Shown here in pieces: positions 1 through 8,430 of a stretch of DNA of 64,000 nt (positions are counted from its first letter, which is position 1; each line of letters begins with the position of its first letter). The stretch spans positions 62,001-126,000 of the forward strand of contig CAWAKK010000006.1 of assembly GCA_963782605.1 (NCBI GenBank), in the 5' to 3' direction. The notes under the pieces are model-generated. The model worked only from the letters and a program-made list of their open reading frames with translations, was not told where the DNA came from and did not search any database. Both the position numbers and the translations under genes were made by a program. This DNA comes from JBDTSW01 sp963782605. GTDB lineage: Bacteria > Actinomycetota > Thermoleophilia > Solirubrobacterales > 70-9.

Positions 1-1
1 T

Positions 2-337
2 TCCGAGTGGTACGACTACGAGGCCAAGTACACCGAGGGCATGATGGAGCTCGCGGTGCCGGCGCGGATCGAGCAGGCGGCGATCGACCGAGTCCGTGAG
101 CTCGCGGGTCGCGTCTTCAGGGCGATCGGAGCCACCGGCCTCGCCCGCTGCGATTTCTTTGTTCGCGACGACGGCGAGGTGCTGGTCAACGAGATCAACA
201 CGATCCCCGGCTTCACCGCCACGAGCGTCTTCGCCAAGCTCTTCGACGCCTCGGGAGTGCCGTACCCGGAGGTCTGCGACCGCCTCGTGCGGCTCGCGCT
301 CGAACGCCACGCCGAGGAGCGCGGCCACTCGTACTAG
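2..337 (+). CDS. ddl: D-alanine--D-alanine ligase, C-terminal part (5' truncated by window edge)
   Basis: The open frame enters from the left edge and ends at TAG 335-337, leaving about 110 C-terminal residues. The ATP-grasp end is clear: the Mg-binding and dipeptide-binding segment LVNEINTIPGFT lies after an ARCDFFV strand, as in Ddl enzymes. Family knowledge: the enzyme joins two D-alanines with ATP in the cytosol to supply the peptidoglycan pentapeptide terminus. The N-terminal and central ATP-grasp lobes lie outside the window. It converges on the kinase gene, whose stop is only 7 bases away. I am confident of the family; a D-Ala-D-Lac ligase variant cannot be excluded without the N-terminal part. 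Confidence 0.93.
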   Translation, partial: SEWYDYEAKYTEGMMELAVPARIEQAAIDRVRELAGRVFRAIGATGLARCDFFVRDDGEVLVNEINTIPGFTATSVFAKLFDASGVPYPEVCDRLVRLALERHAEERGHSY

Positions 338-343
338 TCGGGG

Positions 344-1867
344 CTAGCTGCTGATCGCCACGTTCTCGATCACAACGTTGAAGCCGTCCTCACCCTCGGC
401 GAGGTCCGTGATCCAGATCAGGAAGAACTGATTCTCGCCGGGCACGTTCAGGGTCGTGCTCTGTTCGGTCTCCGCATCGGTGATGCCCGCGAGCGGCTCA
501 CCCCATCCGGCGAGGTCGTCCGGCGGGCCGTCCGCCGCTCCGTAGATCTCACCGGACCAGCCGCCCACCGCTGAGGTGATCTCCATGGTCCGCCCGGCGA
601 TGGGCGCTTCCGTCTCGACGATGAGGCCGACGCCCGGCTTGGCCGCCGCGTCCTCGACATTGGTGCCGGCCTCGTAGCTCTCGGTCGACCAGGCCGTGGC
701 CGGGTCGCCGTCGATTGCGAGATCGACCTCTTCCGCGTGTTCGGCCTGATCGCCATCGGGGTCGAAATCGGCAGCCGAAACGAGCTCGACCTCAGCGCCG
801 CTGGGCGGTGCGCTGGGCCCCCCGTCCCCCCGGTCGGGCCGGTTCTCCTCGCCCGTGAGCACGGCGATGCCGATGGCGACCGCAGCCGCGACCGCCACCA
901 GCGCGATCCCCGCGATCGACACCTTGCGCCCGGGCAGAAAGGAGCGCTTGCCTTCCCGGACCGACTCGATCACGGTGGTCGCCTCGCCCGTGGCGCCGCC
1001 GGCGCGAGCGACCTCCACGTCGAGGGCGCTCTCGAGGTCGGCGAGCAACGCCGACATGTCCGCGTAACGCTTCTTGGGGTCCTTCTCCGTTGCCCGTTCG
1101 ATCACGGAGGCGAATACGGCGGAGACCTCCGGCCGTGCGCGCTGCACGTCGGGCATCGGCTCGTTCACGTGCTTCATGGCGACCCCCACGAGCGTCTCGG
1201 CCTCGAATGGGACGCGGCCCGTGAGCATCTCGTACAGCAGGATCCCGAGCGAGTAGATGTCCGAGCGAGCGTCTACGTCCTGGCCCATCGCCTGCTCGGG
1301 GGAGACGTAGTCGGTGGTGCCGAGCACGCGACCGGTCTTCGTCAGCCCGTCTGATTCGAGCGAGAGAGCGATCCCGAAGTCGGTGACCTTGGCGCGCCCA
1401 GCGGCATCGATCAGCACGTTCTGCGGCTTCACGTCGCGGTGAACGAGCTTTCGAGCGTGAGCTGCGGCAAGGCCCCTGCCGACCTCGATCGCGTAGGCGG
1501 CCGCCTCGTCGACCGGCAGGCGCCCGAGGCGGTCGATGCGCTGCTTCAGCGTCTCGCCGTCGACGTATTCGAAGACGATGTAGGGGTGGCCCTGGTCCTC
1601 GCCCGCGTCGATCACGGCGACCACGTTGGGATGCGAGAGCTGCGCCACGGCCCGCGCCTCGCGGCGGAAGCGCTCGAGCTGGTCCGGCTGGTCGGAGATG
1701 CCCGCGTGCATGACCTTCACGGCCACCGGGCGCTCGAGCGTCTCGTCGCGCGCGAGGTAAACCGTCGACATCCCGCCCGACCCCAGCTTCGAGTCCAGGC
1801 GGTAGCGACCCGAGAGAACGCTTCCAATCGGGCTCGAGGTCAGTCCTGGTATCCCCTCGGGGCTCAC
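344..1867 (-). CDS. Membrane Ser/Thr protein kinase (PknB-like) with extracellular discoidin-like domain
   Basis: 507 aa. The kinase domain (about residues 20-285) has the glycine loop LGSGGMSTVY (28-37), catalytic Lys51, HRD (143-145) and DFG (163-165). A single membrane helix follows at about 315-337. The extracellular tail of about 150 aa includes VDLAIDGDPATAWST, typical of F5/8-type C (discoidin-like) domains, rather than the PASTA repeats of canonical PknB. It therefore probably senses a surface glycan or wall ligand and phosphorylates cytoplasmic Ser/Thr targets; the ligand is inference. The GTG start is chosen because an AATACT -10-like box ends six bases upstream and no ribosome-binding site is visible. 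It is divergent from the DsbA-like gene. Confidence 0.93.
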   Translation of the reverse strand: MSPEGIPGLTSSPIGSVLSGRYRLDSKLGSGGMSTVYLARDETLERPVAVKVMHAGISDQPDQLERFRREARAVAQLSHPNVVAVIDAGEDQGHPYIVFEYVDGETLKQRIDRLGRLPVDEAAAYAIEVGRGLAAAHARKLVHRDVKPQNVLIDAAGRAKVTDFGIALSLESDGLTKTGRVLGTTDYVSPEQAMGQDVDARSDIYSLGILLYEMLTGRVPFEAETLVGVAMKHVNEPMPDVQRARPEVSAVFASVIERATEKDPKKRYADMSALLADLESALDVEVARAGGATGEATTVIESVREGKRSFLPGRKVSIAGIALVAVAAAVAIGIAVLTGEENRPDRGDGGPSAPPSGAEVELVSAADFDPDGDQAEHAEEVDLAIDGDPATAWSTESYEAGTNVEDAAAKPGVGLIVETEAPIAGRTMEITSAVGGWSGEIYGAADGPPDDLAGWGEPLAGITDAETEQSTTLNVPGENQFFLIWITDLAEGEDGFNVVIENVAISS

Positions 1868-1873
1868 GTCATC

Positions 1874-1879
1874 AGTATT
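1874..1879 (-). promoter_or_regulatory. Candidate -10 box of a leaderless promoter for the kinase gene
   Basis: AATACT on the minus strand is followed by six bases and then the GTG at 1867. With the usual 6-8 nt from -10 to start site, transcription would begin at or next to the start codon. No convincing -35 is visible. It is one of a recurring set in this window. Confidence 0.4.
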
Positions 1880-1931
1880 TTCGGCACTGCGGAGCGCAAG
1901 CGCGAACGTCGCCCCCGCCCTGCATGTACAT

Positions 1932-2810
1932 ATGCCGATAGAGGTTCGCTATTACACCGATCCGGCCTGCTCCTGGTCGTGGGGATCCGAGCCAAAGCTT
2001 CGACGTCTGATGTGGGAGTTCGGCGACGGTCTGCGCTTCCGTTGGGTGATGGGAGGGCTCGCACGATCCTACGGACCCGACTACCGCGATCGGGCGTCAG
2101 GAATCACCGGTGATCGCGACTGCTTCGACGCGCTCATGTCGCACTGGCTCGACGTTGCTGTCGAGACGGGGATGCCGATGGACCCGCGAATCTGGCGCCA
2201 AGCGCCGCTGAGCTCGACTTACCCCGTCTGCCAGGCGGTGAAGGCGGCAGCAGAGCAGGGACCGGTGGCGGCCGGCGCGTACCTGCGCCGCACGCGCGAG
2301 GCGATCTTCATCGAGCGCCGCAAGCTTGACCACGCGGCCGCCCTGATCGAGGAGGCGGGCGCCGCCGGGCTCGACGTTCCGCGCTTTGAGATCGACCTAG
2401 GCTCGCACGCCATCACCGAGGCCTTCGGCGCCGACCTCGATGAGGTTCGCGACGTGCCCGAGGAGGCTCGCAGACTGGACAAGATCGGCGAGACCGAGGG
2501 CCGGGAACGGGTCTCGTTTCCCTCGGCGGTGTTCGTGGCTGCCGACGGTGCGCGGCATGGCGTGTGGGGTTGGCAGCCGTACGAGAGCTACCGCAACGCG
2601 GCGCTGGCAGCGGGAGCCGAGGTGGCCGAGGTCGAGCGCCCAGAGGTCACCGACGCGATCGAACGCTTCGGCCGCTGCGCGACACGGGAGCTCGAGGAGC
2701 TGACCGGCAAGCCAAGACCGGTGCTGGAGGCGGAGTTGTGGACCCTGGCGACGGAATGGAGGCTGAAAGCGATGCCGGCGCTCACCGGCACGTTGTGGGA
2801 GCTCGCCTGA
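1932..2810 (+). CDS. DsbA-family thioredoxin-fold protein (FrnE/YjbH-like), single active-site cysteine
   Basis: 292 aa. The N-terminus reads through a beta strand into DPACSWSWG, matching the CxxxWG signature of COG2761/COG3531 predicted disulfide isomerases, which usually carry CxWC. Here only Cys13 is present; the resolving position (16) is Ser. A DsbA-like helical insertion follows. There is no signal peptide, so the protein is probably cytosolic, like FrnE or the Spx adaptor YjbH. The loss of the second cysteine argues against classical oxidase activity and favours an adaptor or glutathione/mycothiol-like role (inference). It has its own promoter region shared with the divergent kinase gene. 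Confidence 0.8.
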   Translation: MPIEVRYYTDPACSWSWGSEPKLRRLMWEFGDGLRFRWVMGGLARSYGPDYRDRASGITGDRDCFDALMSHWLDVAVETGMPMDPRIWRQAPLSSTYPVCQAVKAAAEQGPVAAGAYLRRTREAIFIERRKLDHAAALIEEAGAAGLDVPRFEIDLGSHAITEAFGADLDEVRDVPEEARRLDKIGETEGRERVSFPSAVFVAADGARHGVWGWQPYESYRNAALAAGAEVAEVERPEVTDAIERFGRCATRELEELTGKPRPVLEAELWTLATEWRLKAMPALTGTLWELA

Positions 2811-2824
2811 GCCACATCATCTGC

Positions 2825-2874
2825 GGCAGCTTCGCTGCCTTACATGCTGCTGCCGAGACACTTTGTGTCTCGGC
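2825..2874. terminator. Two adjacent perfect hairpins between convergent genes
   Basis: The first hairpin, GGCAGC-TTC-GCTGCC, spans 2825-2839. The second has a perfect 10-bp stem, GCCGAGACAC / GTGTCTCGGC, with a TTT loop at 2852-2874. They sit exactly between the convergent 3' ends (2810 and 2878), as expected of a bidirectional terminator. Neither is followed by a clear U tract, which is common in high-GC actinobacteria. Confidence 0.6.
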
Positions 2875-2877
2875 CTC

Positions 2878-3279
2878 TCATATCTGCGGCACGCCCGGGC
2901 TTCCGTAGAGGAAGAACCACACGGTTACGACGACCCCCACCACGATCGTCGTGATGATCAGGATGTTCTCCAGGAAGTTGGTCTCGGGAGCCGATTGCCG
3001 CTCGTCCCGGAGACTGCGGTTCCAGGCGTAGCGCTCGTTGCGGGCCGCGCCGGGGACCTCGGTGTTCCGCCCCTTGATCCAGGCTGCGATCAGCGCCACG
3101 AAACCGTAGGAGGCCATGCAGCCCGTGACGACCGTCGCGATGGCCGTCGCGCTGGGCGTGGTGCCGCCCTGAACCTGGGAGCCGACCCATATCCACAGCA
3201 GTGGGATACCCCCTGCCAGGAGGGCCACGAGCAGCACTCCGAAGGTGAACTTGGCGACGGTCAGAACCCCGTCCTTCAT
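2878..3279 (-). CDS. Small membrane protein of unknown function
   Basis: 133 aa with about three hydrophobic segments: residues 8-32 (FGVLLVALLAGGIPLLWIWV), about 47-66, and about 105-127 near the C-terminus. The segments are separated by a basic loop rich in Arg and Asn. I do not recognise the family. It lies 41 bases downstream of pfpI in the dedA-uppP-purM-pfpI run, but also has its own TACCTT -10-like box seven bases before its ATG and no ribosome-binding site. It may therefore be transcribed independently as a leaderless message. Confidence 0.75.
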   Translation of the reverse strand: MKDGVLTVAKFTFGVLLVALLAGGIPLLWIWVGSQVQGGTTPSATAIATVVTGCMASYGFVALIAAWIKGRNTEVPGAARNERYAWNRSLRDERQSAPETNFLENILIITTIVVGVVVTVWFFLYGSPGVPQI

Positions 3280-3286
3280 GGGTTCG

Positions 3287-3292
3287 AAGGTA
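3287..3292 (-). promoter_or_regulatory. Candidate -10 box (TACCTT) for the small membrane protein
   Basis: Minus-strand TACCTT lies seven bases before the ATG at 3279 and no Shine-Dalgarno sequence is present, fitting a leaderless start. No clear -35 is seen. Confidence 0.4.
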
Positions 3293-3320
3293 GCAATCGC
3301 CGCCCTCTCAGGCGGCCGGT

Positions 3321-3944
3321 TCAGTCCTCGAGCTCCTTGAAGCGCTCGATGGTCTCGGGGGTTGCCTTGTGCGGCGAGCCCGAGTCGAAAGGCGGCTCCG
3401 GGTCGTACTCGATGGCGAGCTGAATCGCCTTCGCGGTGTGCTCACCGGCGATCTCGCCCGCGAGCGCGAGGCCCATGTCGATTCCCGACGAGACCCCCGC
3501 CGCGGTTGCGACCTTGCCGTCGAAGACCACGCGCTCGTGGACCGGTTCCGCGCCGAACTCGGCCAACCGGTCGACGTATGCCCAGTGACCCGTCGCCCGC
3601 AGGCCGTCGAGCACCCCGGCGGCGCCGAGCACAAGCGATCCGGTGCAGACGGAGGTGGTCCAGGTGCTGGTCTGGTGGACGCCCCTCACCCAATCGAGCA
3701 CCTCGTCGTCGCGAAGCAGCGGACGGTTGCCCTTCCCGCCCGGGATCAGCAGGATCTCGGGGTCCGTCACCTCGGCGATCGCCCGATCCGCGGTGAGCGC
3801 CAGCGCTCCGGTGTCGGTGCGCTTGGGCCCCGTCGTTTGACCCACGAACTCGACCTCGGCGCCGGGTATGCGCGAGAGCACCTCGTAAGGCCCCACGGCG
3901 TCGAGCGCCGTGATCGCGTCGAAGATCAGGATCGCGATTCTCAC
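3321..3944 (-). CDS. DJ-1/PfpI family protein, isonitrile-hydratase-like
   Basis: 207 aa from a GTG at 3944 that overlaps the purM stop in a GTGA junction; the frame stays open further upstream but that part is antisense to purM sequence. The nucleophile elbow is SVCTGSLVLGAAG, with Cys-Thr as in isonitrile hydratase. The N-terminal LDAVGPYEVL carries the conserved Asp/Glu pair. The family contains glutamine-amidotransferase-like hydratases, chaperones and proteases; Cys-Thr plus the acidic residue near the N-terminus fits the InhA (isocyanide hydratase) subgroup best. It is translationally coupled to purM, although no metabolic link is obvious. Confidence 0.88.
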   Translation of the reverse strand: MRIAILIFDAITALDAVGPYEVLSRIPGAEVEFVGQTTGPKRTDTGALALTADRAIAEVTDPEILLIPGGKGNRPLLRDDEVLDWVRGVHQTSTWTTSVCTGSLVLGAAGVLDGLRATGHWAYVDRLAEFGAEPVHERVVFDGKVATAAGVSSGIDMGLALAGEIAGEHTAKAIQLAIEYDPEPPFDSGSPHKATPETIERFKELED

Positions 3945-4945
3945 CGGCGCACAACGCTCCCTGCGAGGTCGTTGACCTGGCCGATCCTTGCCGCACCGGG
4001 GTGGCGCAGGTTCAGGAGGACGCGCGCGGCCTCCGCATCGGCCTCCGGCACGACGCAGACGAAGCCGAGGCCCATGTTGAAGACCGAGTGCATCTCCTCG
4101 TCGGAGACGCCGCCGAGGTCCTGGATCAGCCCGAAGATCGGGGGCACCGGCAGGGGCGCATCGATCTCGTATCCCACCTTGCCGGAGAGGCGCAGCAGGT
4201 TGTTGAGGCCGTCCCCCGTGATGTGTGCGAGGCCCCTGACCTCCACCTCGGAGCGCAGCAGCTCGAGCACCGCGCGCACGTAGATCGTCGTGGGCTCGAG
4301 GAGGATGTCGCCGAGCGGCCGCCCGAGGCGCTCGTCGCTTGGCGACACGTCGTCGAGAATGCTGCGAACGAGCGTGTACCCGTTGGAATGAAGCCCGGAC
4401 GAGGGGATGCCGATGAGCGCGTCGCCCGGCTCGATTCGCTCCCCGGCAACGATCTCGTCGAGGGCCACGAGTCCGATGGCGCTGCCGGTGAGCTCCCAGC
4501 CCGAGACGACGTCGCCGACCTGCGCGATCTCGCCCCCGGGGATCTCGATCCCGGCGAGCTCGGCGCCCCGTCGAAGCCCCTGTCCGATCGCGCCGCAGAT
4601 CACCGGCTCCGCGTCCGAGCAGAGGATGAAGTCGAGCATTGCGATCGGCTCGGCGCCAACGCACACGAGGTCGTTGACGTTCATCGCGATGCAGTCGATG
4701 CCGATCGTCTCGAAGCGTCCCAGGCGCTCGGCGACGACCATCTTCGTCCCAACTCCGTCTGTTCCGAACGCGATGCCGGTGCGCTCGTCGATGCGCAGAA
4801 CGCTCGCGTAGTGGCCAGGAAGGTCGACGGCCCGGGGTGGCTTTCCCGTGTCGATCTGCTCGAGGTGCGCGACCAGCGCCCGCACCGAGGCATCGGCATG
4901 GCGCTGGCTCACCCCCGACCGGGCGTATGCGTCCTGCTCGCTCAT
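3941..4945 (-). CDS. purM: Phosphoribosylformylglycinamidine cyclo-ligase (AIR synthetase)
   Basis: 334 aa. ATP-dependent closure of FGAM to AIR is the fifth step of purine synthesis. The PurM N-terminus DAYARSGVS, the segment GTDGVGTK, and DCIAMNVNDL with its Mg/ATP-binding residues are all present. So are the central SSGLHSNGYTLVR and ITGDGLNNLLR near the C-terminus. ATG 4945 is preferred over a longer upstream frame because homology starts there and it overlaps the uppP stop as TGATG. It lies inside a dedA-uppP-purM-pfpI run, unusual company for a purine gene. Confidence 0.95.
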   Translation of the reverse strand: MSEQDAYARSGVSQRHADASVRALVAHLEQIDTGKPPRAVDLPGHYASVLRIDERTGIAFGTDGVGTKMVVAERLGRFETIGIDCIAMNVNDLVCVGAEPIAMLDFILCSDAEPVICGAIGQGLRRGAELAGIEIPGGEIAQVGDVVSGWELTGSAIGLVALDEIVAGERIEPGDALIGIPSSGLHSNGYTLVRSILDDVSPSDERLGRPLGDILLEPTTIYVRAVLELLRSEVEVRGLAHITGDGLNNLLRLSGKVGYEIDAPLPVPPIFGLIQDLGGVSDEEMHSVFNMGLGFVCVVPEADAEAARVLLNLRHPGAARIGQVNDLAGSVVRR

Positions 4946-5754
4946 CAGCGTCTCATTCTCGCCACAACCGCGGCGGCGAGGCCGACTCGGTACGCGGCGT
5001 ACGGCCAAAGCGCCCGGTCGCGCTCGACGAGGCTTATCAGTCGCTGCGAGGCGAGGGTGGAAGCGAACGAGGCGGCCACGCCCGCAGCCAACGTCCGCCG
5101 CATCTCGGGAGCGACTCCCCGCGCGCGCAGCCTGGCGCCCTTGAGCGCTGCCGCCCCGACGATCACGGGAAGGGCGACCGTGCGCGAGAGAAGGTTCGCC
5201 TGCGCGCGGTCAAACCGCCGCCAGCGCGCGGCCGCCAGGGTGGCGCCGTTGCGCGAGACACCCGGGGCAAGGGCGGAGGCCTGGCCGAGGCCCAGCGCGA
5301 GGCCGTCGAGGGGTCCGGCGTCGCCTGGCCCGCGCTCCTGCGGGCTTTGGTCGGCGACGACCATCGCGATCGAGCCGGCCACCAGCCCGGCGGCGGTTGC
5401 GCCGGGGCCTCCCAGGCGATGCTCGATGGGACGCTCGAGGAGATAGCCGACTACGGCCGGGGGCACGAACGAGAGGACGATGATGCCCAGGCGACGTACG
5501 GTCAATGCTCGGAGCTCGCTCGCGATCATCGTGCGCTGCCCGATCAGCAGGGCGGCGGCGCCGCCCGCATGAACAGCGACCTCAAAGCTCTTGCGTGCCT
5601 CCGGCTCGGCCTCGTGCCAGCGCCAGCCGGCGAGCCACGGAAGGAGGGCGAGATGGGCGGAGCTCGAGACCGGCAAGAGCTCGGCGGGACCTTGAATCGC
5701 CCCGAGGATGGCCGCTCGCAGCGGATCGAGCCCCGGCGTCTGGGCTGCGGGCAC
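4945..5754 (-). CDS. uppP: Undecaprenyl-diphosphate phosphatase (UppP/BacA)
   Basis: 269 aa from the GTG at 5754, seven bases after the dedA stop. A longer GTG start at 5805 would add an Arg/Pro-rich tail overlapping dedA and is less likely. The two family motifs are visible: QGPAELLPVSSSAHL near the N-terminus (consensus QGxTEFLPISSSGH) and GVSRNGAT in the second half (usually GxSRSGAT, so Asn replaces Ser). Multiple membrane helices follow. The enzyme recycles undecaprenyl pyrophosphate to the monophosphate carrier used by peptidoglycan and by the polysaccharide locus next door. It is coupled to purM by a TGATG overlap. Confidence 0.9.
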   Translation of the reverse strand: MPAAQTPGLDPLRAAILGAIQGPAELLPVSSSAHLALLPWLAGWRWHEAEPEARKSFEVAVHAGGAAALLIGQRTMIASELRALTVRRLGIIVLSFVPPAVVGYLLERPIEHRLGGPGATAAGLVAGSIAMVVADQSPQERGPGDAGPLDGLALGLGQASALAPGVSRNGATLAAARWRRFDRAQANLLSRTVALPVIVGAAALKGARLRARGVAPEMRRTLAAGVAASFASTLASQRLISLVERDRALWPYAAYRVGLAAAVVARMRR

Positions 5755-5761
5755 GCGGCTC

Positions 5762-6406
5762 CTACGCCGGGGGCGGCGCGTCGGCGGGCTCGCCGGGCGG
5801 GCCACCCCGTCGCCGCCGGATCAGGAGGTAGATGATCCCGCCCACGATCGCGGCGAAGACGATGTAGTCACCGTAGTGGAGGTAGTCGCGCCACTCCTCC
5901 CACCGGTCGCCGACCTCGCGGCCGATGATCCCCAGCATCAGCACCCACGGGATGCAGCCGGCAAGTGTCAGCAACGTGAAGCGCCAGAAGGGCATGCGTG
6001 CGACGCCCGCCGGCAGGGAGATGAACGTCCGGATGATGGGGAGCATGCGCGTGAAGAACACCGTCGCGTCGCCGTGGCGCCGAAACCAGGAATCCGCCCA
6101 GGCGAGGTGCTTGCGGTTGATGTGGATGAGGCGGTTCTTCTCGAGCAGCTCGAGCCGTCCGAAGTAGCCGGCCGCCCAGGCGATCCAGGAGCCGACGACG
6201 TTTCCGAGTACGCCGGCGACCGTGATCCCGAAGAGCGTCATGTCGCCCTCGGAGACGTTGAAGCCCGCGAAGAGCATGATCGCCTCGCTGGGGACGGGAA
6301 TGCAGGCCGACTCCAGCAGCATCAGGAGGAAAACGCCGACGAGCCCAACCGAGTCGATGAACTCGGTCGCCACATCGACTATCGGATCGACGATGAAATC
6401 GGTCAT
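5762..6406 (-). CDS. DedA family membrane protein
   Basis: 214 aa. The DedA/SNARE-associated (VTT) fold is recognisable from ESACIPVPSEAIMLFAGF near the N-terminus, then GNVVGSWIAWAAGYFGR, and the conserved RMLPIIRTFISLPAGVARM with its key Arg residues. Four to five membrane segments are visible, ending in a basic tail. DedA proteins act at the inner membrane, and some translocate undecaprenyl phosphate or phosphatidylethanolamine. Direct linkage to uppP makes a role in C55-P recycling attractive (inference). It is the first gene of the minus-strand run. Confidence 0.93.
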   Translation of the reverse strand: MTDFIVDPIVDVATEFIDSVGLVGVFLLMLLESACIPVPSEAIMLFAGFNVSEGDMTLFGITVAGVLGNVVGSWIAWAAGYFGRLELLEKNRLIHINRKHLAWADSWFRRHGDATVFFTRMLPIIRTFISLPAGVARMPFWRFTLLTLAGCIPWVLMLGIIGREVGDRWEEWRDYLHYGDYIVFAAIVGGIIYLLIRRRRGGPPGEPADAPPPA

Positions 6407-6458
6407 TCAAGACGCCTCCCGGCGGGGCGACATCTTAGGGCGGGGCCTGAAGCCCCCT

Positions 6459-6464
6459 TAGAAT
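6459..6464 (+). promoter_or_regulatory. Candidate -10 box (TAGAAT) of the polysaccharide locus
   Basis: TAGAAT lies eight bases before ATG 6473 with no ribosome-binding site, so the first gene of the locus is probably leaderless. A weak 5-bp hairpin (6442-6446 with 6452-6456) lies just upstream, over the -35 region. Confidence 0.45.
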
Positions 6465-6472
6465 CGCGCGTC

Positions 6473-8362
6473 ATGGCGCGCTTTCGGGATGCATCGCTAA
6501 GTCGGCGTGCGCTCCAGTTCGGGATGGACGCCGCGCTGGCGGCGATCGCGTACTTCCTCGCCTTCAAGCTCCGCTTCCTCGAGGCTCCCGACGGCATCCC
6601 GGGGCGCTACGAGACGATGCTGGTGGGGTCGATCGCGTTCGTGGCGATCGGCCAGGCCGCCATCTTCGAGCTGTTCGGACAGCACCAGAACTGGTGGCGC
6701 TACTTCCGGCTGCCCGACCTCTGGCCGCTGGTCCGCGCCACCGTCGTTGCGGTGGCTCTGCTGGTCGTGGCCTTCGCGATTCTCCAGCCATACCCCGACG
6801 ACCTCCCGCGCTCGATCGTCGTCTTCGACTTCCTGTTGCTCACGGTGCTCACCGGCGGCTCCCGCCTCTTGCGCCGGAGCATCTCGGAGCGGCCAACTCG
6901 CGCCGCCCGCGGCCGCAAGGCAAGGGGGGTGCTCGTCGTCGGGGCCGGGTCGGGCGGCCAGATGGTCGTGCGCGAGATGCAGCTCAACCCGAACCTCGGC
7001 TCCCGGGCGATCGGATTCGTCGACGACGACCCGCGCAAGCGCGGCATGCACAACCTCGGGCTGAAGGTCCTCGGGACCACCGATCAGATCGGCGGCCTGC
7101 TCGACCGCCACAAGCCGAGCGAGGTCATCATCGCGATCCCCTCGGCGCCGGGCACGCTGCGGGCGAAGGTTGTGGCCGCGTGCCGCGAGCGCGACATCCG
7201 CGTACAGACGTTGCCCACCGTGTTCGAGCTCCTACGCGGCGGCGTGCAGCTCACGCGCCAGCTGCGCGAGGTCCAGGTGGAGGACGTGCTCGGGCGGGAT
7301 CCCGTGGTGATGGAGCTCGACCGCGTCGGTGCCTACATCGAGGACCGCATAGTCCTCGTCACGGGTGCGGGCGGATCGATCGGCGCCGAGCTTTCACGCC
7401 AGATCGCCCGCGTGCGACCACGCCTTCTGATTCTGCTCGACCACGCTGAGGGGCCGCTCTTCGAGATCGACCGCGAGCTCACGAGCGAGTGGCATTTCAC
7501 GGCTGTCGAGGCCGTGCTGGCCGACTGCAAGGAGGCTGACCGGATGCTTGAGGTGATGCAGCGCTTCAAGCCCGACGTCGTCTTCCACGCCGCCGCGTAC
7601 AAGCACGTGCCGCTGATGGAGGCCAACCCGCTCGAGGCGGTCCGCAACAACGCCATCGCAACCCGGGTCGTCGCGGAGACGGCGGCGGTGGCCGGCGCAG
7701 AAAGGTTCGTGCTCGTCTCGACGGACAAGGCGGTGAACCCGCGGACGGTGATGGGGGCCTCGAAGGCGATGGCTGAGTGGATCGTCGCCTCGGTTGGGCA
7801 GAGCCACCCCCGCACCCACTTCATCACCGTCCGGTTCGGCAACGTGCTCGCCTCCTCGGGCAGCGTGGTCCCGATCTTCCGCTCTCAGATCGAGCGTGGG
7901 GGCCCGGTCACAGTCACCCATCCTGAGATGAGCCGTTACTTCATGACCATCCCCGAGGCCGTGCAGCTCGTGATTCACGCCGCCGATCTGGGCGGCAGCT
8001 CCGGCGAGGTGTTCGTGCTGGAGATGGGCGAGCCGGTCCAGATCCTCGATCTCGCGCGCAACATGATCACGCTCGCGGGATACGAGCCCGACAGCGATAT
8101 CGCGATCGAGTTCACGGGTGCGCGCCCTGGCGAGAAGCTGCACGAGGAGCTCTTCAACGCCGACGAGCGGGCGAAACGGACCAGCGCCGACCGGATCGTG
8201 CGCGCGATTCGACTCACGCCGCTCGATCCCGACTGGGTCGAGCGCACCATCTCGGAGCTCGAGGGTCTGGTCGCATCGGGCGACGAGACGGACCTCGCTG
8301 CGAGGGTCGTGGAGCTGGTGGGGAACGGCGGCACGACGTCGCCTCTCGAGCTGGACGCCTGA
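6473..8362 (+). CDS. Membrane-anchored nucleoside-diphosphate-sugar dehydratase/epimerase (CapD/WbpM-like)
   Basis: 629 aa. Four membrane helices occupy about residues 15-125. A first Rossmann module carries GAGSGG (about 155-160). An extended SDR domain has TGAGGSIG (about 296-303) for NAD(P), then HAAAYKHVP, STDKAVNP and MGASK (about 426-430). This is the long CapD/WbpM/PglF architecture, 4,6-dehydratases of UDP-GlcNAc making precursors of rare sugars. The frame is open far upstream, but ATG 6473 is where homology begins and a TAGAAT box precedes it. It opens the exopolysaccharide locus on the inner face of the membrane. Confidence 0.95.
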   Translation: MARFRDASLSRRALQFGMDAALAAIAYFLAFKLRFLEAPDGIPGRYETMLVGSIAFVAIGQAAIFELFGQHQNWWRYFRLPDLWPLVRATVVAVALLVVAFAILQPYPDDLPRSIVVFDFLLLTVLTGGSRLLRRSISERPTRAARGRKARGVLVVGAGSGGQMVVREMQLNPNLGSRAIGFVDDDPRKRGMHNLGLKVLGTTDQIGGLLDRHKPSEVIIAIPSAPGTLRAKVVAACRERDIRVQTLPTVFELLRGGVQLTRQLREVQVEDVLGRDPVVMELDRVGAYIEDRIVLVTGAGGSIGAELSRQIARVRPRLLILLDHAEGPLFEIDRELTSEWHFTAVEAVLADCKEADRMLEVMQRFKPDVVFHAAAYKHVPLMEANPLEAVRNNAIATRVVAETAAVAGAERFVLVSTDKAVNPRTVMGASKAMAEWIVASVGQSHPRTHFITVRFGNVLASSGSVVPIFRSQIERGGPVTVTHPEMSRYFMTIPEAVQLVIHAADLGGSSGEVFVLEMGEPVQILDLARNMITLAGYEPDSDIAIEFTGARPGEKLHEELFNADERAKRTSADRIVRAIRLTPLDPDWVERTISELEGLVASGDETDLAARVVELVGNGGTTSPLELDA

Positions 8363-8430
8363 GCGGCGCGTCGCGCCCGCCTCAGGCGCGCTCCCGACCG
8401 CCCTGACCCCCACTAGCATCCTCCGGCCAT

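Noticed and set aside
4001..5446. Long open frame on the plus strand opposite purM/uppP (481 codons), and similar long antisense frames elsewhere, e.g. 31115-32539 and 43097-44557
   Set aside because: High GC content keeps antisense frames open. They are Arg/His/Ala-rich with no motif, while the opposite strand encodes recognised enzymes.
6442..6456. GGGGC-CTGAA-GCCCC hairpin as a terminator
   Set aside because: Only 5 bp, no U tract, and it lies in the promoter region between divergent genes.
5708..6472. Upstream in-frame extension of the CapD-like gene
   Set aside because: It is antisense to dedA, contains no homology, and ATG 6473 has a TAGAAT box eight bases before it.
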